DNA of 64,000 nt from Burkholderia sp. WAC0059. GTDB taxonomy: Bacteria > Pseudomonadota > Gammaproteobacteria > Burkholderiales > Burkholderiaceae. A model generated the notes under the pieces. The model was not told where the DNA came from. It saw only the letters and a program-made list of their open reading frames with translations, and ran no database searches. The stretch spans positions 1 through 64,000 of the forward strand of contig NZ_PNEO01000014.1 of assembly GCF_002870125.1 (NCBI RefSeq), in the 5' to 3' direction. The position numbers and the translations under genes were made by a program. Of the stretch, positions 1 through 7,978 are shown in pieces; position 1 is the stretch's first letter; the number at the start of each line of letters is the position of its first letter.

Positions 1-1
1 T

Positions 2-133
2 GGATGGCTGAACCGCTTCAGGCGGCTGGCACGCGACTATGAGCGCCTGCCTGAAACCCTGGCGGGCCTGCACTTCGTCGTTTTTGCCATGCTCATGCTC
101 GTCCATGCTGTGCCCATTATCCAAAGTGCCTAA
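2..133 (+). mobile_element. 3' end of an IS5-type transposase (partial)
   Basis: The frame is open from the window edge and encodes 43 residues ending in a TAA. It reads RRLARDYERLPETLAGLHF and then a hydrophobic stretch with MLMLVHAV. This arrangement (basic K/RRLxRDYE, then a small helical tail) is typical of the C-terminal end of IS5-group DDE transposases. The catalytic part lies outside the window, so activity cannot be judged. It abuts an AT-richer accessory segment, which fits an island edge or internal IS. Confidence 0.7.
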
Positions 134-159
134 CACGCTCTAGAAGTGTCGTTTCAATG

Positions 160-1002
160 CTATTTACCAATCTGACGCAAAAAATCAATAACCAAATCAT
201 TAAACATCCCCGGTATCTCTACTGGCGGCGCATGCCCACACTCCTCAAGAACTACGAAGTGGGAACCAGGAATTCCGTCGTGTAAGCGTAGCCCTAGTTG
301 CAACGGAGCAACACGATCATGACGCGACTGAACTATCAGTACAGGGCTATTTCCAAGTCGCCCGAGAATAGAATCGAGCATGTCTTCCCGTCTAGCCCAC
401 GACTCTGCAATAGAGTTAATAGCCGATCCATCTCTCACCGCAAGCCGTTGAGCGAAAAACTCGTCGACAACCTGATCCGTAACGAAACGCTGATCATAGA
501 ACACTGCCTCTAGTAACAGACGTGACTCGCACCGAGTCGCAGGATTCAAGCGCCATAATCCCCCTGGTTGATCCGCGTGCCCGAGATCCCACACATTGTT
601 TACCTCGGTCAACGCGAGCCCGTATCCTGCGTTAACCAGCATCAACCCATCCACAGATGCGGGAAATTCTGCGGCGAACAATCCTGCAACGTGACCGCCC
701 ATTGACTGGCCAACTAACACCACCGAGCTGATTTCCAGAGCTTTCAGCATCGGGCCGATCATGTCCGACAGGGTCCGTGGCTTGATCGGAACATTTGGCT
801 TGGACGACTGACCAAACCCCAGATGATCTGGAGCGATGGCACGATAGCCAAGCGCAGCAAGTGCCAACAATGTCTCGTTCCAATTCGTTGCATCGCTCGT
901 CATCCCATGCAGAAAAAGCACGACGACAGCCCCTTTTCCAGCTTCGAGGAAGCTGATCCGTTGCCCCATTACTTGTATTTCTCGACGAGTGATCGCACCC
1001 AT
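160..1002 (-). CDS. alpha/beta-fold hydrolase
   Basis: 280 residues, the usual size for a soluble alpha/beta hydrolase. The oxyanion HG is at 32-33, the strand-4 motif APDHLGFGQS at about 57-66, the nucleophile elbow GQSMGG puts Ser100 as nucleophile, and Asp229 (SRHDR) and His257 (ECGHAPP) complete a triad. The start has a GGAG five bases upstream. The family covers esterases, C-C hydrolases and lactonases, and the sequence does not decide between them. It lies downstream of the dehydrogenase genes on the same strand, so a role in the same catabolic route (for example opening a lactone or ester) is an inference. Base composition is clearly lower in GC than the main part of the window. Confidence 0.85.
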   Translation of the reverse strand: MGAITRREIQVMGQRISFLEAGKGAVVVLFLHGMTSDATNWNETLLALAALGYRAIAPDHLGFGQSSKPNVPIKPRTLSDMIGPMLKALEISSVVLVGQSMGGHVAGLFAAEFPASVDGLMLVNAGYGLALTEVNNVWDLGHADQPGGLWRLNPATRCESRLLLEAVFYDQRFVTDQVVDEFFAQRLAVRDGSAINSIAESWARREDMLDSILGRLGNSPVLIVQSRHDRVAPLQLGLRLHDGIPGSHFVVLEECGHAPPVEIPGMFNDLVIDFLRQIGK

Positions 1003-1165
1003 AAGAACTCCGCTTCTTTAACGTCTCGGCAAACCGCGCTGCTAACCTCGCAAACGGATATGTCGAGCCTGCGCCCCGACGCTACATAGGCATCGAACAT
1101 ATACCAGACCCGCTGGCTGACACGTCGTTCGTGCCAGCGGACCGGTTCACTGCCTGGCAGGAACG

Positions 1166-2749
1166 TCAGACCTTGGCAAATTCGCCGTCAACCAACCGCC
1201 AAATTCCAAGTGGATTGGCTTCCTGAAGTGCCAACGGCAACAGCTTATCGGGTACGTCCTGATAGCAAACAGGCCGCAAAAAACGCTCAATCGCCGATGC
1301 GCCTACTGAGGTTGTGCGGCTGTCCGAAGTTGCTGGGAATGGTCCGCCATGCACCATGGCATAACTGACCTCAACACCTGTCGGAAATCCGTTGAACAGG
1401 ATTCGCCCAGCCTTGCGTTCAAGTGCCGACAGCAGGGTTCGAGCGATGTTTTCGTCGCCTGATTCGTAGTGAAGCGTCGCAGTCAGCTGTCCCGACATGC
1501 ATTCCGCCACTAATCGCATTTGATCTGTATCCCGACAACTAACGATGAGAGACGCCGGGCCAAACATTTCTTCATGCATTTTCAACTCTGCCAAGAAATG
1601 CTCGGCGCTTGTACGAAACAGCACCGCGTGCGCCTCGAATCGGCCGTGTGGTGGCTTGCCATGCGCGACAACTTCCACCCCCGGTAGTTCGTTTAACTGC
1701 TTGGCACTACGGCAATACGCTTCATGAATGTCGGGTGTAAGCATCGTAGCCGCTTCCGATGCACCGAGCGCAGCGCCAGCGTGTCGACAGAACACATCGA
1801 GAGCCTCCCCTTCGATGGCAATCACTATTCCAGGATTCGTGCAGAACTGTCCTGCGCCGACTGTCAACGACGCGACAAAATCCTTCGCGATCGTTTCGAC
1901 TCGCAGAGCAAGCGCATTCGGAAGCAGGAACACCGGGTTGATGCTGCTCATTTCTGCGTAGACGGGAATTGGCTCAAGACGTGCTTGCGCAACTTGCATG
2001 AGCGCAAGCCCTCCGCGACGTGATCCGGTAAATCCTACTGCCCGGATTGCGGGATGTCGGACGAGCGCCTCACCGCAGACGTAACTGTCGCCATAGAGTA
2101 GTGAAAATATGCCGTCAGGCATGTCGGTCGCAATCACCGCGTTTTGGATCGCCTTTCCAACCAACTCCGACGTCCCAAGATGCGCTCGATGTGCCTTGAC
2201 CACGACAGGGCATCCGGCAGCAAACGCAGAAGCGGTATCTCCCCCCGCCACCGAAAAGGCGAGCGGAAAATTGCTTGCACCGAAGACGGCGACCGGACCG
2301 ACCGCAATCCTGCGCTGACGCAAATCAGGGCGCGGCAGCGGATTCCGCTGCGGCAACGCTGAGTCGAGTACAGCGCCGTGCCACCGTCCGCTGCGAACCA
2401 CGTTCGCGAACAGTCGTAGTTGACCCACCGCACGTGCACGCTCATTTTCAAGGCGCGCCTTCGGCAGCCCGGTTTCCAGATTCGCCCGGTCAATTAGTAC
2501 TTCGCCGAGAGCAAGAACCTCTTCCGCGATCACTTCGAGGAATGCCGCACGTCGTTCATCTGGCAACTGCCTGTACGAATCGAACGCAACTTCCGCGAGC
2601 AGACAGGCACGAGCCACATCTTCTTCGTTAGCCATACCGAAACCCGGCTCCATCTGTTCGCCGCTTGCTGCGTTCAAGGCATAGACAACATCGCTCCCGC
2701 CTCGGGATGCACGGCGCCCTTCAATCATTTCTCCGGAAATCTGCATCAT
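1166..2749 (-). CDS. NAD(P)-dependent aldehyde dehydrogenase, 2,5-dioxovalerate (alpha-ketoglutaric semialdehyde) dehydrogenase type
   Basis: Predicted to oxidise an aldehyde to the acid; the closest recognisable group converts 2,5-dioxopentanoate to 2-oxoglutarate at the end of pentose, hexarate or hydroxyproline catabolism. From the ATG at 2749 it has 527 residues, matching that group. Visible motifs are FGASNFPLAF (Asn159), the VGFTGSRRGG cofactor loop, the general base in YAEMSSINP (Glu266) and the nucleophile in GAGQFCTNPG (Cys303). A GTG at 2788 would add 13 residues unlike the family's N-terminus, so I prefer 2749. It follows the SDR gene closely on the same strand, so the two probably form an operon. 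The substrate is inferred from family resemblance only. Confidence 0.85.
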   Translation of the reverse strand: MMQISGEMIEGRRASRGGSDVVYALNAASGEQMEPGFGMANEEDVARACLLAEVAFDSYRQLPDERRAAFLEVIAEEVLALGEVLIDRANLETGLPKARLENERARAVGQLRLFANVVRSGRWHGAVLDSALPQRNPLPRPDLRQRRIAVGPVAVFGASNFPLAFSVAGGDTASAFAAGCPVVVKAHRAHLGTSELVGKAIQNAVIATDMPDGIFSLLYGDSYVCGEALVRHPAIRAVGFTGSRRGGLALMQVAQARLEPIPVYAEMSSINPVFLLPNALALRVETIAKDFVASLTVGAGQFCTNPGIVIAIEGEALDVFCRHAGAALGASEAATMLTPDIHEAYCRSAKQLNELPGVEVVAHGKPPHGRFEAHAVLFRTSAEHFLAELKMHEEMFGPASLIVSCRDTDQMRLVAECMSGQLTATLHYESGDENIARTLLSALERKAGRILFNGFPTGVEVSYAMVHGGPFPATSDSRTTSVGASAIERFLRPVCYQDVPDKLLPLALQEANPLGIWRLVDGEFAKV

Positions 2750-2797
2750 CTGTAATTCGTTAAAGAATTGGGAACAAATCCGGGGCACGCCAGACGA

Positions 2798-3550
2798 TCA
2801 GCCAACAGCAGTCACGCCACCGTCGACAGGAAGGTCCACGCCGGCAACAAAGCTTGCTTCGTCCGATGCGAGAAACAACGCTGCGGCTGCAATTTCCTCT
2901 GCCCGGCCAAGTCGACCGAGGGGTACCACAGCCGCGAAGCTAGTGCGAAGCTTGTCTGCCTCTTCAGGGTTCGGTGCGTGTGTATCCAAGATCGGTGTAT
3001 CGATCGGGCCTGGGCTAATGGCATTGACTCGAATGCCCCGGCTCTTCAGTTCGGCCGTCCAGGTCCGTACGAAGGACCGCACCGCAGCCTTGGTTGCACT
3101 GTAGGCGCTATAGCCCGGGATTCCCTTGGCGGTAGCCATGGAAGTAATTGCAATAACGGCTCCCCCATCACTCATCAAGGGAAGAGCCTGCTTGACCGTG
3201 AAAAGCACACCCCGTGCATTGATTGCAAAAAGTTTGTCGAAGTTTTCCACGGTCGTCTCTTCAAGAGTCTCATTGCCGACAATCCCGGCATTAGCGACCA
3301 CGATTTCGACTCGTCCCTTTTCGTCACGAACCTTGGCATAGAGTCGATCAATGTCTTCGACATTCGATACGTCGCCCTGGACTGCTGCCGTTTGATCCCC
3401 CAGTGCGGATACGACCTCCTCCAGCTCGGCCAGACGACGGCCAGTTACGTACACGAACGCGCCTTCGGCAATGAAGCGTCTAGCGATAGCCAAGCCAATA
3501 CCGCTATTACCTCCGGTGACAACTGCTACTTTTCCTTGAAGCTTTGACAT
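2798..3550 (-). CDS. short-chain dehydrogenase/reductase (SDR)
   Basis: 250 residues, a classical SDR. The Rossmann glycine motif TGGNSGIG lies near residue 12, NAG near residue 86, the catalytic Ser in AITSMA, and YSATK gives the Tyr-Lys pair. An NAD(P)-linked oxidation of a hydroxyl group is expected; the substrate is unknown. The aldehyde dehydrogenase follows directly, so the pair could oxidise an alcohol or sugar through an aldehyde to an acid. A 9-bp inverted repeat separates it from the cupin gene upstream, so it may have partly independent expression. Confidence 0.87.
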   Translation of the reverse strand: MSKLQGKVAVVTGGNSGIGLAIARRFIAEGAFVYVTGRRLAELEEVVSALGDQTAAVQGDVSNVEDIDRLYAKVRDEKGRVEIVVANAGIVGNETLEETTVENFDKLFAINARGVLFTVKQALPLMSDGGAVIAITSMATAKGIPGYSAYSATKAAVRSFVRTWTAELKSRGIRVNAISPGPIDTPILDTHAPNPEEADKLRTSFAAVVPLGRLGRAEEIAAAALFLASDEASFVAGVDLPVDGGVTAVG

Positions 3551-3625
3551 GGATTACTTTGTCCTATTGATCAATTATTCGAGCCATATGAAGCTCGAAC
3601 GAAGTTTTGGTGGAAAATGACAATA

Positions 3626-3667
3626 GAGGCAGGCACTGCCTGCCGCAATTTGCGCAGCGCCTGCCTC
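3626..3667. repeat. inverted repeat between cupin and SDR genes
   Basis: Arms GAGGCAGGC (3626-3634) and GCCTGCCTC (3659-3667) pair perfectly over 9 bp. A second GGCAGGC/GCCTGCC pairing overlaps the left arm, so two alternative hairpins are possible. It sits in the 240-bp gap downstream of the cupin gene and could act as a terminator, attenuator or mRNA stabiliser. There is no long T-run on either strand. Confidence 0.45.
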
Positions 3668-3790
3668 ACTTTAGGTCAAAGAGCACCGTAGCCAATCCTC
3701 TCTATCGCGCATTTTCTCTTTCGTCACTTCCATCCAGTAGATTAAAAATTAAATTTACTATGGAATGCGAATTATTTTTATCGTTAATTT

Positions 3791-4126
3791 TTACTTGTAT
3801 TCGACCAGAATCTCTCGATAAGGCGTGCCTCCTTCGTTGCGGGCACTGTGCGTAACGGGGAACCGGCTCCCCTTGCCGATATCGGACAACACTTCGATAT
3901 ATCCGTCTTCGACCTTGAGGGAATAAACCGCGCCGGTGGGGACTTCGAAAACGCCGATGTCTTCCCCTTTCTCATTGAATATCCGTAGCGGCGCCCCCTC
4001 GATTGCGTACCACATGTACTGCCGAGTATGTGTGTGCACTGGGGATTCCTCACCGGGAGCAAGGACAAAGTTCCAGATAGCGACCTTGTCGTTCTCAAAT
4101 ACCTTTTCGTTACCGATGCCAGCCAT
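3791..4126 (-). CDS. cupin-domain protein
   Basis: A 111-residue single-domain cupin. HTHTRQYMWY carries the His-x-His of cupin motif 1, and a Gly-rich turn and the second strand set follow. Members bind a metal and act as small isomerases, dioxygenases or sugar/ligand binders, so no reaction can be fixed. The start is decided by the ribosome site: AAGGAG at 4133-4138 directly abuts an upstream ATG (4130-4132) but is six bases from the ATG at 4126, which is therefore the likely start. It is divergent from the AraC regulator across about 285 bp and probably begins the transcription unit that includes the SDR and aldehyde dehydrogenase genes. Confidence 0.8.
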   Translation of the reverse strand: MAGIGNEKVFENDKVAIWNFVLAPGEESPVHTHTRQYMWYAIEGAPLRIFNEKGEDIGVFEVPTGAVYSLKVEDGYIEVLSDIGKGSRFPVTHSARNEGGTPYREILVEYK

Positions 4127-4325
4127 TATCATCTCCTTAGTTTGTTCGAATACGAAGACGCAGCGCCCTACACTGAAGCCTACCGTCCCGATCCGGACCT
4201 AATCGCATTCTGGATGTCTGATACCAGCGGCGGTGCAATGCGAAGTCCGTGCAATGATGGTAGGGAAACAACCCAGTCATTGGTGCCCCTGATCGATGAG
4301 AACTTGTCATGCAAGCACGACACTT

Positions 4326-4340
4326 ATCATTCCGGATGAT
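4326..4340. promoter_or_regulatory. short palindrome in the cupin/AraC divergent region
   Basis: ATCAT-TCCGG-ATGAT is a dyad of two 5-bp arms lying between two divergent genes, one of which encodes an AraC-type regulator. It is a candidate operator only; no repeated half-site or promoter hexamers could be assigned with confidence. Confidence 0.25.
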
Positions 4341-4411
4341 GCTTTTTTCGCTTGAGTCAGTGACGGAGCATTCGTGCCCGCAATCACGTCAAGATTGTGG
4401 GAATAACTGAC

Positions 4412-5287
4412 ATGTCGGAACCTTTACGCATCATCCACGGACCGTTCGGAAGAATCGCACTCTTGCTGCTCAACAAGAGCATGACTCTTCATGCTCACCG
4501 GGTCTCGCATGTCGTCTTCAAGGAAGGGGGACCAGATATTCTGTTCGGCGTGCGCAACCGCGCTATAGCGCTATCGAACAAGAACGTGCTGCTGGTCAAT
4601 GCATGGGAGCCACACTTTTACGAGCATCAGCCCAACCCGCAGCCCACTATTCTTCTTGCGCTCTATCTCGAGCCGAGCTGGCTCAGAAACCTTGGTGGAA
4701 GGCTGGCCTACAGCCTGCACCCGAGATTCTTTACCGAGTCGTCTTTGCCACTTCGACATCGATTGAGTTCGCTTCATGACCAGTTGCTGGACATTCTCAC
4801 GGACCGGGAAAGCCGCTCGCTAGAAGCGCTGGAGGGGTTGATTGCCGACACAATCGTTGAACTTGCAGGTCCAACTCCACGGAGAGACCCGCTATCGGCG
4901 GCGGCTCTGGTCGGTGGCATCGCATACGATGGCAGAATCCGCTTGGCCATCGACGCAATGAGAAGCCTCAGTGGCATCGCATTAGACTTTGACGACTTGG
5001 CGTATAAGGTCGGACTTTCGCGTCCGCACTTCTTCAATCTGTTCCGCAAGCAAACCGGGATAACGCCGGCAACGTTCGGCAGCATGCTTCGAATGGAGCG
5101 TTCGATCGAATATGTGTCCGATCCGCAGATGCCTATTCGGGACATTGCGGCCGACCTGGGATTCGACTCTCCGGGAAATTTCACCCGCTTTTTTGTTCAT
5201 CAACAGGGCGTTACCCCTAGTCAATATCGGCGCAGCGTCCAATTCCTCACCGGCCCGCACCTACCGTTCGATCCAGTTACTCGCTGA
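4412..5287 (+). CDS. AraC/XylS-family transcriptional regulator
   Basis: 291 residues. The last 100 residues contain the double helix-turn-helix, with LAYKVGLSRPHFFNLFRKQTG as first HTH core and IRDIAADLGFDSPGNFTRFF as second, followed by the family ending GVTPSQYRR. The N-terminal part is a cupin-like sensor with HAHRVSHVVFK near residue 25. A GTG at 4397 is in frame, but only the ATG at 4412 has a weak purine-rich site (GGGA) at suitable distance. It is divergent from the cupin/SDR/aldehyde dehydrogenase genes, so it is likely their activator, responding to a pathway substrate (inference). GC is lower than in the main part of the window, as in its neighbours. Confidence 0.85.
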   Translation: MSEPLRIIHGPFGRIALLLLNKSMTLHAHRVSHVVFKEGGPDILFGVRNRAIALSNKNVLLVNAWEPHFYEHQPNPQPTILLALYLEPSWLRNLGGRLAYSLHPRFFTESSLPLRHRLSSLHDQLLDILTDRESRSLEALEGLIADTIVELAGPTPRRDPLSAAALVGGIAYDGRIRLAIDAMRSLSGIALDFDDLAYKVGLSRPHFFNLFRKQTGITPATFGSMLRMERSIEYVSDPQMPIRDIAADLGFDSPGNFTRFFVHQQGVTPSQYRRSVQFLTGPHLPFDPVTR

Positions 5288-5412
5288 GTAATTCAAGGGG
5301 GGAAACTCCTTAGCGGGTCGTGACAACATTTCAAGATGGCCGACTCGAACAAGCGACGTCATAAGCTTGTGCCAAAGAAGCTACAAAAAGTGCGCTCCGG
5401 ACGTCGGTGCGA

Positions 5413-5460
5413 TTTCGGCTCACAGCCGAAAGTTCCGGGGGTACATTTAGGGGTACATTT
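5413..5460. repeat. hairpin and GGGGTACATTT direct repeats near island edge
   Basis: A perfect 8-bp hairpin (arms 5413-5420 and 5424-5431, TTTCGGCT/AGCCGAAA) is followed by two 11-bp direct copies of GGGGTACATTT at 5438-5448 and 5450-5460. Short GGGGTACA repeats of this kind commonly lie beside tyrosine-integrase genes in integrated elements of related bacteria (recollection, not searched). No integrase reading frame remains here. Confidence 0.45.
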
Positions 5461-5509
5461 TCCGGAAAAAAACTTCTTTTTACCTGATATAGCGAGATTT
5501 TTCGCTCAT

Positions 5510-5530
5510 TTCGATTCCCGCCGGCCCGCG
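5510..5530 (+). other. tRNA/tmRNA T-arm-like fragment, possible attachment-site remnant
   Basis: TTCGATTCCCGCC has the sequence of a TpsiC loop and 3' stem. It is followed within 25 bp by a terminator, as at the 3' end of a tRNA or tmRNA gene, but there is no 5' half and no CCA end. Integrases that use tRNA or tmRNA 3' ends leave such a partial copy at the far border. It marks the change from AT-richer DNA on the left to backbone-like DNA on the right. Confidence 0.4.
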
Positions 5531-5550
5531 GACATCCGGGGAAGTCCTGA

Positions 5551-5588
5551 AACCCGCGACAGCCAAGGCTTCGCGGGTTTTTCTTTTG
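5551..5588 (+). terminator. rho-independent terminator
   Basis: AACCCGCGA (5551-5559) pairs perfectly with TCGCGGGTT (5571-5579) around an 11-nt loop and is followed by a T-rich tail. It would suit the 3' end of the tRNA/tmRNA suggested by the adjacent T-arm fragment. The rest of 5589-5866 holds no gene that I can support. Confidence 0.8.
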
Positions 5589-5866
5589 CTGCGCTGGTCC
5601 ATATTTTTCCATGTCATTCCGGTGCTGCCTGGAGGTACAACCGGGGGGTATAAGCAACCGGATGAGATGGCAATACCGGCCGCTACCCAATACCGGCGAG
5701 TGAATTTCGGCCAATCTGCCCGCTTCCGATACGGCACGAAATCTATGGCGTCTTGAAGTGCACGTGTTTCCCCACCTCGGCGCGCTGCCGGTCGGCAATG
5801 TTGTGAGCCACCGTTCGTGGACTCCGTCAACGTCTCACGACAAAGCCTACCGACGTCTTCACCGCG

Positions 5867-7204
5867 TCAACGCGGCACCGCCGTATCGCCTGCCGGTTGC
5901 GCCGCGCGCCGGCTGCGCATGCCGAACGAATACGACAGCAGCGCCGAGACGATCAGCGTCGCGCTGACGAAATAGAGCCCGAGAGAATAGTTGCCGCTGA
6001 TGTCGCGCAGCCGCCCGATCACCATGGGGCCGAACGTACCGCCGATCAGGCTGCCCATCGCATTGATCAACGCGATGCCCGCGGCGGCGGCCGAGCCCGA
6101 CAGGAACTGCGTCGGCATGCTCCAGAGCGGCGGCTTCGCCGCGTTAATGCCGAAGTTGGCCACCGACAGGCCGACGATCAGGATGAGCGCACTGGACGCG
6201 GAACCGGAGACGAGCATACCGACACCGGCCGCGAGACAGGCTATCGCGACGTGGAGCCGGCGTTCGCCGGTCCGATCCGAATTACGCCCCCACAGGACCA
6301 TCGTGACGACGGCGAACAGGTTCGGAATCGCATTCATGAGACCCAGTTCGATGTAGCCGAAACCGAAGCGATGGATGATCATCGGCGCCCAGATGCCGAT
6401 GGCGTAGAGCCCGGTCGAAGTCCCCGCATAGACGAGCGAGAGCAACAGCACGCGCGGGTCCCTGATCGCCCCCCAGATGCCCGAGCGACCCTGCGATGCC
6501 CTGGCCTGGCGTTCGCGCTGCATCTCGCCGCTCAGCCATTGACGCTCGGCAGGCTCGAGCCATTGCGCGTCTTCCGGCTTGTCGGTAAGGAAAAAGAACG
6601 CAATGACGCCGAGCAGGATGGTCGGCGCGCCCTCGACGAGGAACAGCCACTGCCAGCCGTGCAGATGCGCGACGCCGTTCATGCTCATCAATGCGCCGGA
6701 AATCGGCGAGCCGATCATGTTCGAGAGCGGCGCGGCCGTCATGAACATCGCGGTGACGAACGCGCGGTGCCGCGCCGGAAACCAGTAGCTCAGGTAAAGG
6801 ATGATGCCCGGGAAGAACCCCGCCTCGGCGAGCCCGAGCACGAAACGCAGGCCATAAAAGCTGTACGGCCCGGTGACGAACGCGGTCGCCGCGGACAGGA
6901 CGCCCCACACGACCATGAGCAGCGAGATCCAGCGGCGCGCCCCGACTCGCTGGAGCGCGAGGTTCGACGGCATGCCGGCCACGATATAGCCGACGAAGAA
7001 AATGCCGGCGCCGACGCCGAACATGGCCTTCGTCAGGCCGATGTCGTGATTCATCGTGAGGCCGGCAAAGCCGACGTTCACGCGGTTCAGAAAACTGAGG
7101 AAATAAAGGACGATGATGAACGGCGTGATGCGCCGGGATATCTTGCGGACGACGTTCGATTCGAGCGTGGCGTCAACGGCCTGCTGACCTGCGGTTGTGT
7201 TCAT
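5867..7204 (-). CDS. MFS transporter, anion:cation symporter (ACS) type
   Basis: 445 residues with about 12 hydrophobic segments in two halves and a central polar loop near residues 195-225 (EDAQWLEPAERQWL), the usual ACS design. TM1 contains FLSFLNRVNVGFAGL, matching the ACS signature around YxDRxNIGFA with Asn in place of Asp. The family imports organic acids such as tartrate, phthalate or hydroxyphenylacetate with protons. It is the last gene of a same-strand run after leuD (99-bp gap) and leuC, so it probably brings in the hydroxy-acid or unsaturated acid that the dehydratase pair handles. Substrate is inference. Confidence 0.88.
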   Translation of the reverse strand: MNTTAGQQAVDATLESNVVRKISRRITPFIIVLYFLSFLNRVNVGFAGLTMNHDIGLTKAMFGVGAGIFFVGYIVAGMPSNLALQRVGARRWISLLMVVWGVLSAATAFVTGPYSFYGLRFVLGLAEAGFFPGIILYLSYWFPARHRAFVTAMFMTAAPLSNMIGSPISGALMSMNGVAHLHGWQWLFLVEGAPTILLGVIAFFFLTDKPEDAQWLEPAERQWLSGEMQRERQARASQGRSGIWGAIRDPRVLLLSLVYAGTSTGLYAIGIWAPMIIHRFGFGYIELGLMNAIPNLFAVVTMVLWGRNSDRTGERRLHVAIACLAAGVGMLVSGSASSALILIVGLSVANFGINAAKPPLWSMPTQFLSGSAAAAGIALINAMGSLIGGTFGPMVIGRLRDISGNYSLGLYFVSATLIVSALLSYSFGMRSRRAAQPAGDTAVPR

Positions 7205-7303
7205 GAATGTCTCCTGCCATTACGTGGAATACCCGAACGGTCTTTATGGAATCGGGGAGCCCGCATCCGCATGGTCGGCGGCGGGCCCGCCCGAAGGCGC
7301 CCG

Positions 7304-7978
7304 TCAGGCAGTGTGGGGTTCCTGCTGTTCCGCTTGTTCGGTTTGCCGGCTTTGTTGCGCCGGCAAGTCGATACGGCACCACGGCTGTGCCGCCCAATGG
7401 CGCGCTTCGAACGCGTCGATCGCGCCGGCCTGGCGCAGCGTCAGGCCGATCGTGTCGAGCCCCTCCAGCAGCATCAGCTTCTGACGCGGCGGGATCGAGA
7501 ACGCATAGCGCCGGCCTGAAGGCGTCAGCACGACCTCGTTCACGACGTCGATCGACAGTTGCCTGTCGCTGCCGCCCTCCACTTCCGCGACGAGCGCCTC
7601 GACCTGCTCCGGCGGCAGCGTGACGAGCAGCAGCCGGTTGTTAGCCGAGTTGAAGTAGAAGATCTCGCCGTAGCTCGGCGCGATGACGGCCTCGAAGCCG
7701 GCCTGCTGCAAGCCCCATACCGCGTGCTCGCGGCTGGACCCGCAGCCGAAGTTCGAGCCGCCGAGCAGGATCTTCGCGCCGCGATATTCGGGGCGATTCA
7801 GCACGAACTGCTCGCGCGGACGGCCATCCGCGTCAACACGCAGGTCGTACAGCAGCCCCCGCGCGAGGCCCGACTTGTCGATGCCGAGTAGAAACTGCTT
7901 CGGCATGATCTGGTCGGTATCGAGATTGTTGACCGGCAGCGGCGCGGCGATGCCCGCGATCACGAACGGCTCAGCCAT
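7304..7978 (-). CDS. leuD: 3-isopropylmalate dehydratase small subunit-like protein
   Basis: 224 residues of the aconitase swivel domain. The signature GGSNFGCGSSREHA is at 73-86 and PVNNLDTDQIMPKQF near the N-terminus. It partners the LeuC-like subunit; their reading frames overlap by 8 bp (7971-7978), which implies coupled translation. The C-terminus carries an unusual Gln/Glu-rich tail of roughly 20 residues. The pair either isomerises 2-isopropylmalate in leucine synthesis or hydrates a related acid. The transporter and LysR context, rather than leuB or leuA, favours a catabolic paralogue. Confidence 0.9.
   Translation of the reverse strand: MAEPFVIAGIAAPLPVNNLDTDQIMPKQFLLGIDKSGLARGLLYDLRVDADGRPREQFVLNRPEYRGAKILLGGSNFGCGSSREHAVWGLQQAGFEAVIAPSYGEIFYFNSANNRLLLVTLPPEQVEALVAEVEGGSDRQLSIDVVNEVVLTPSGRRYAFSIPPRQKLMLLEGLDTIGLTLRQAGAIDAFEARHWAAQPWCRIDLPAQQSRQTEQAEQQEPHTA

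Noticed and set aside
5897..7519. Open plus-strand frame of 540 codons opposite the MFS and leuD genes
   Set aside because: Composition is Arg/Asp/His/Ala shadow typical of antisense frames in high-GC DNA; the opposite strand holds clear families.
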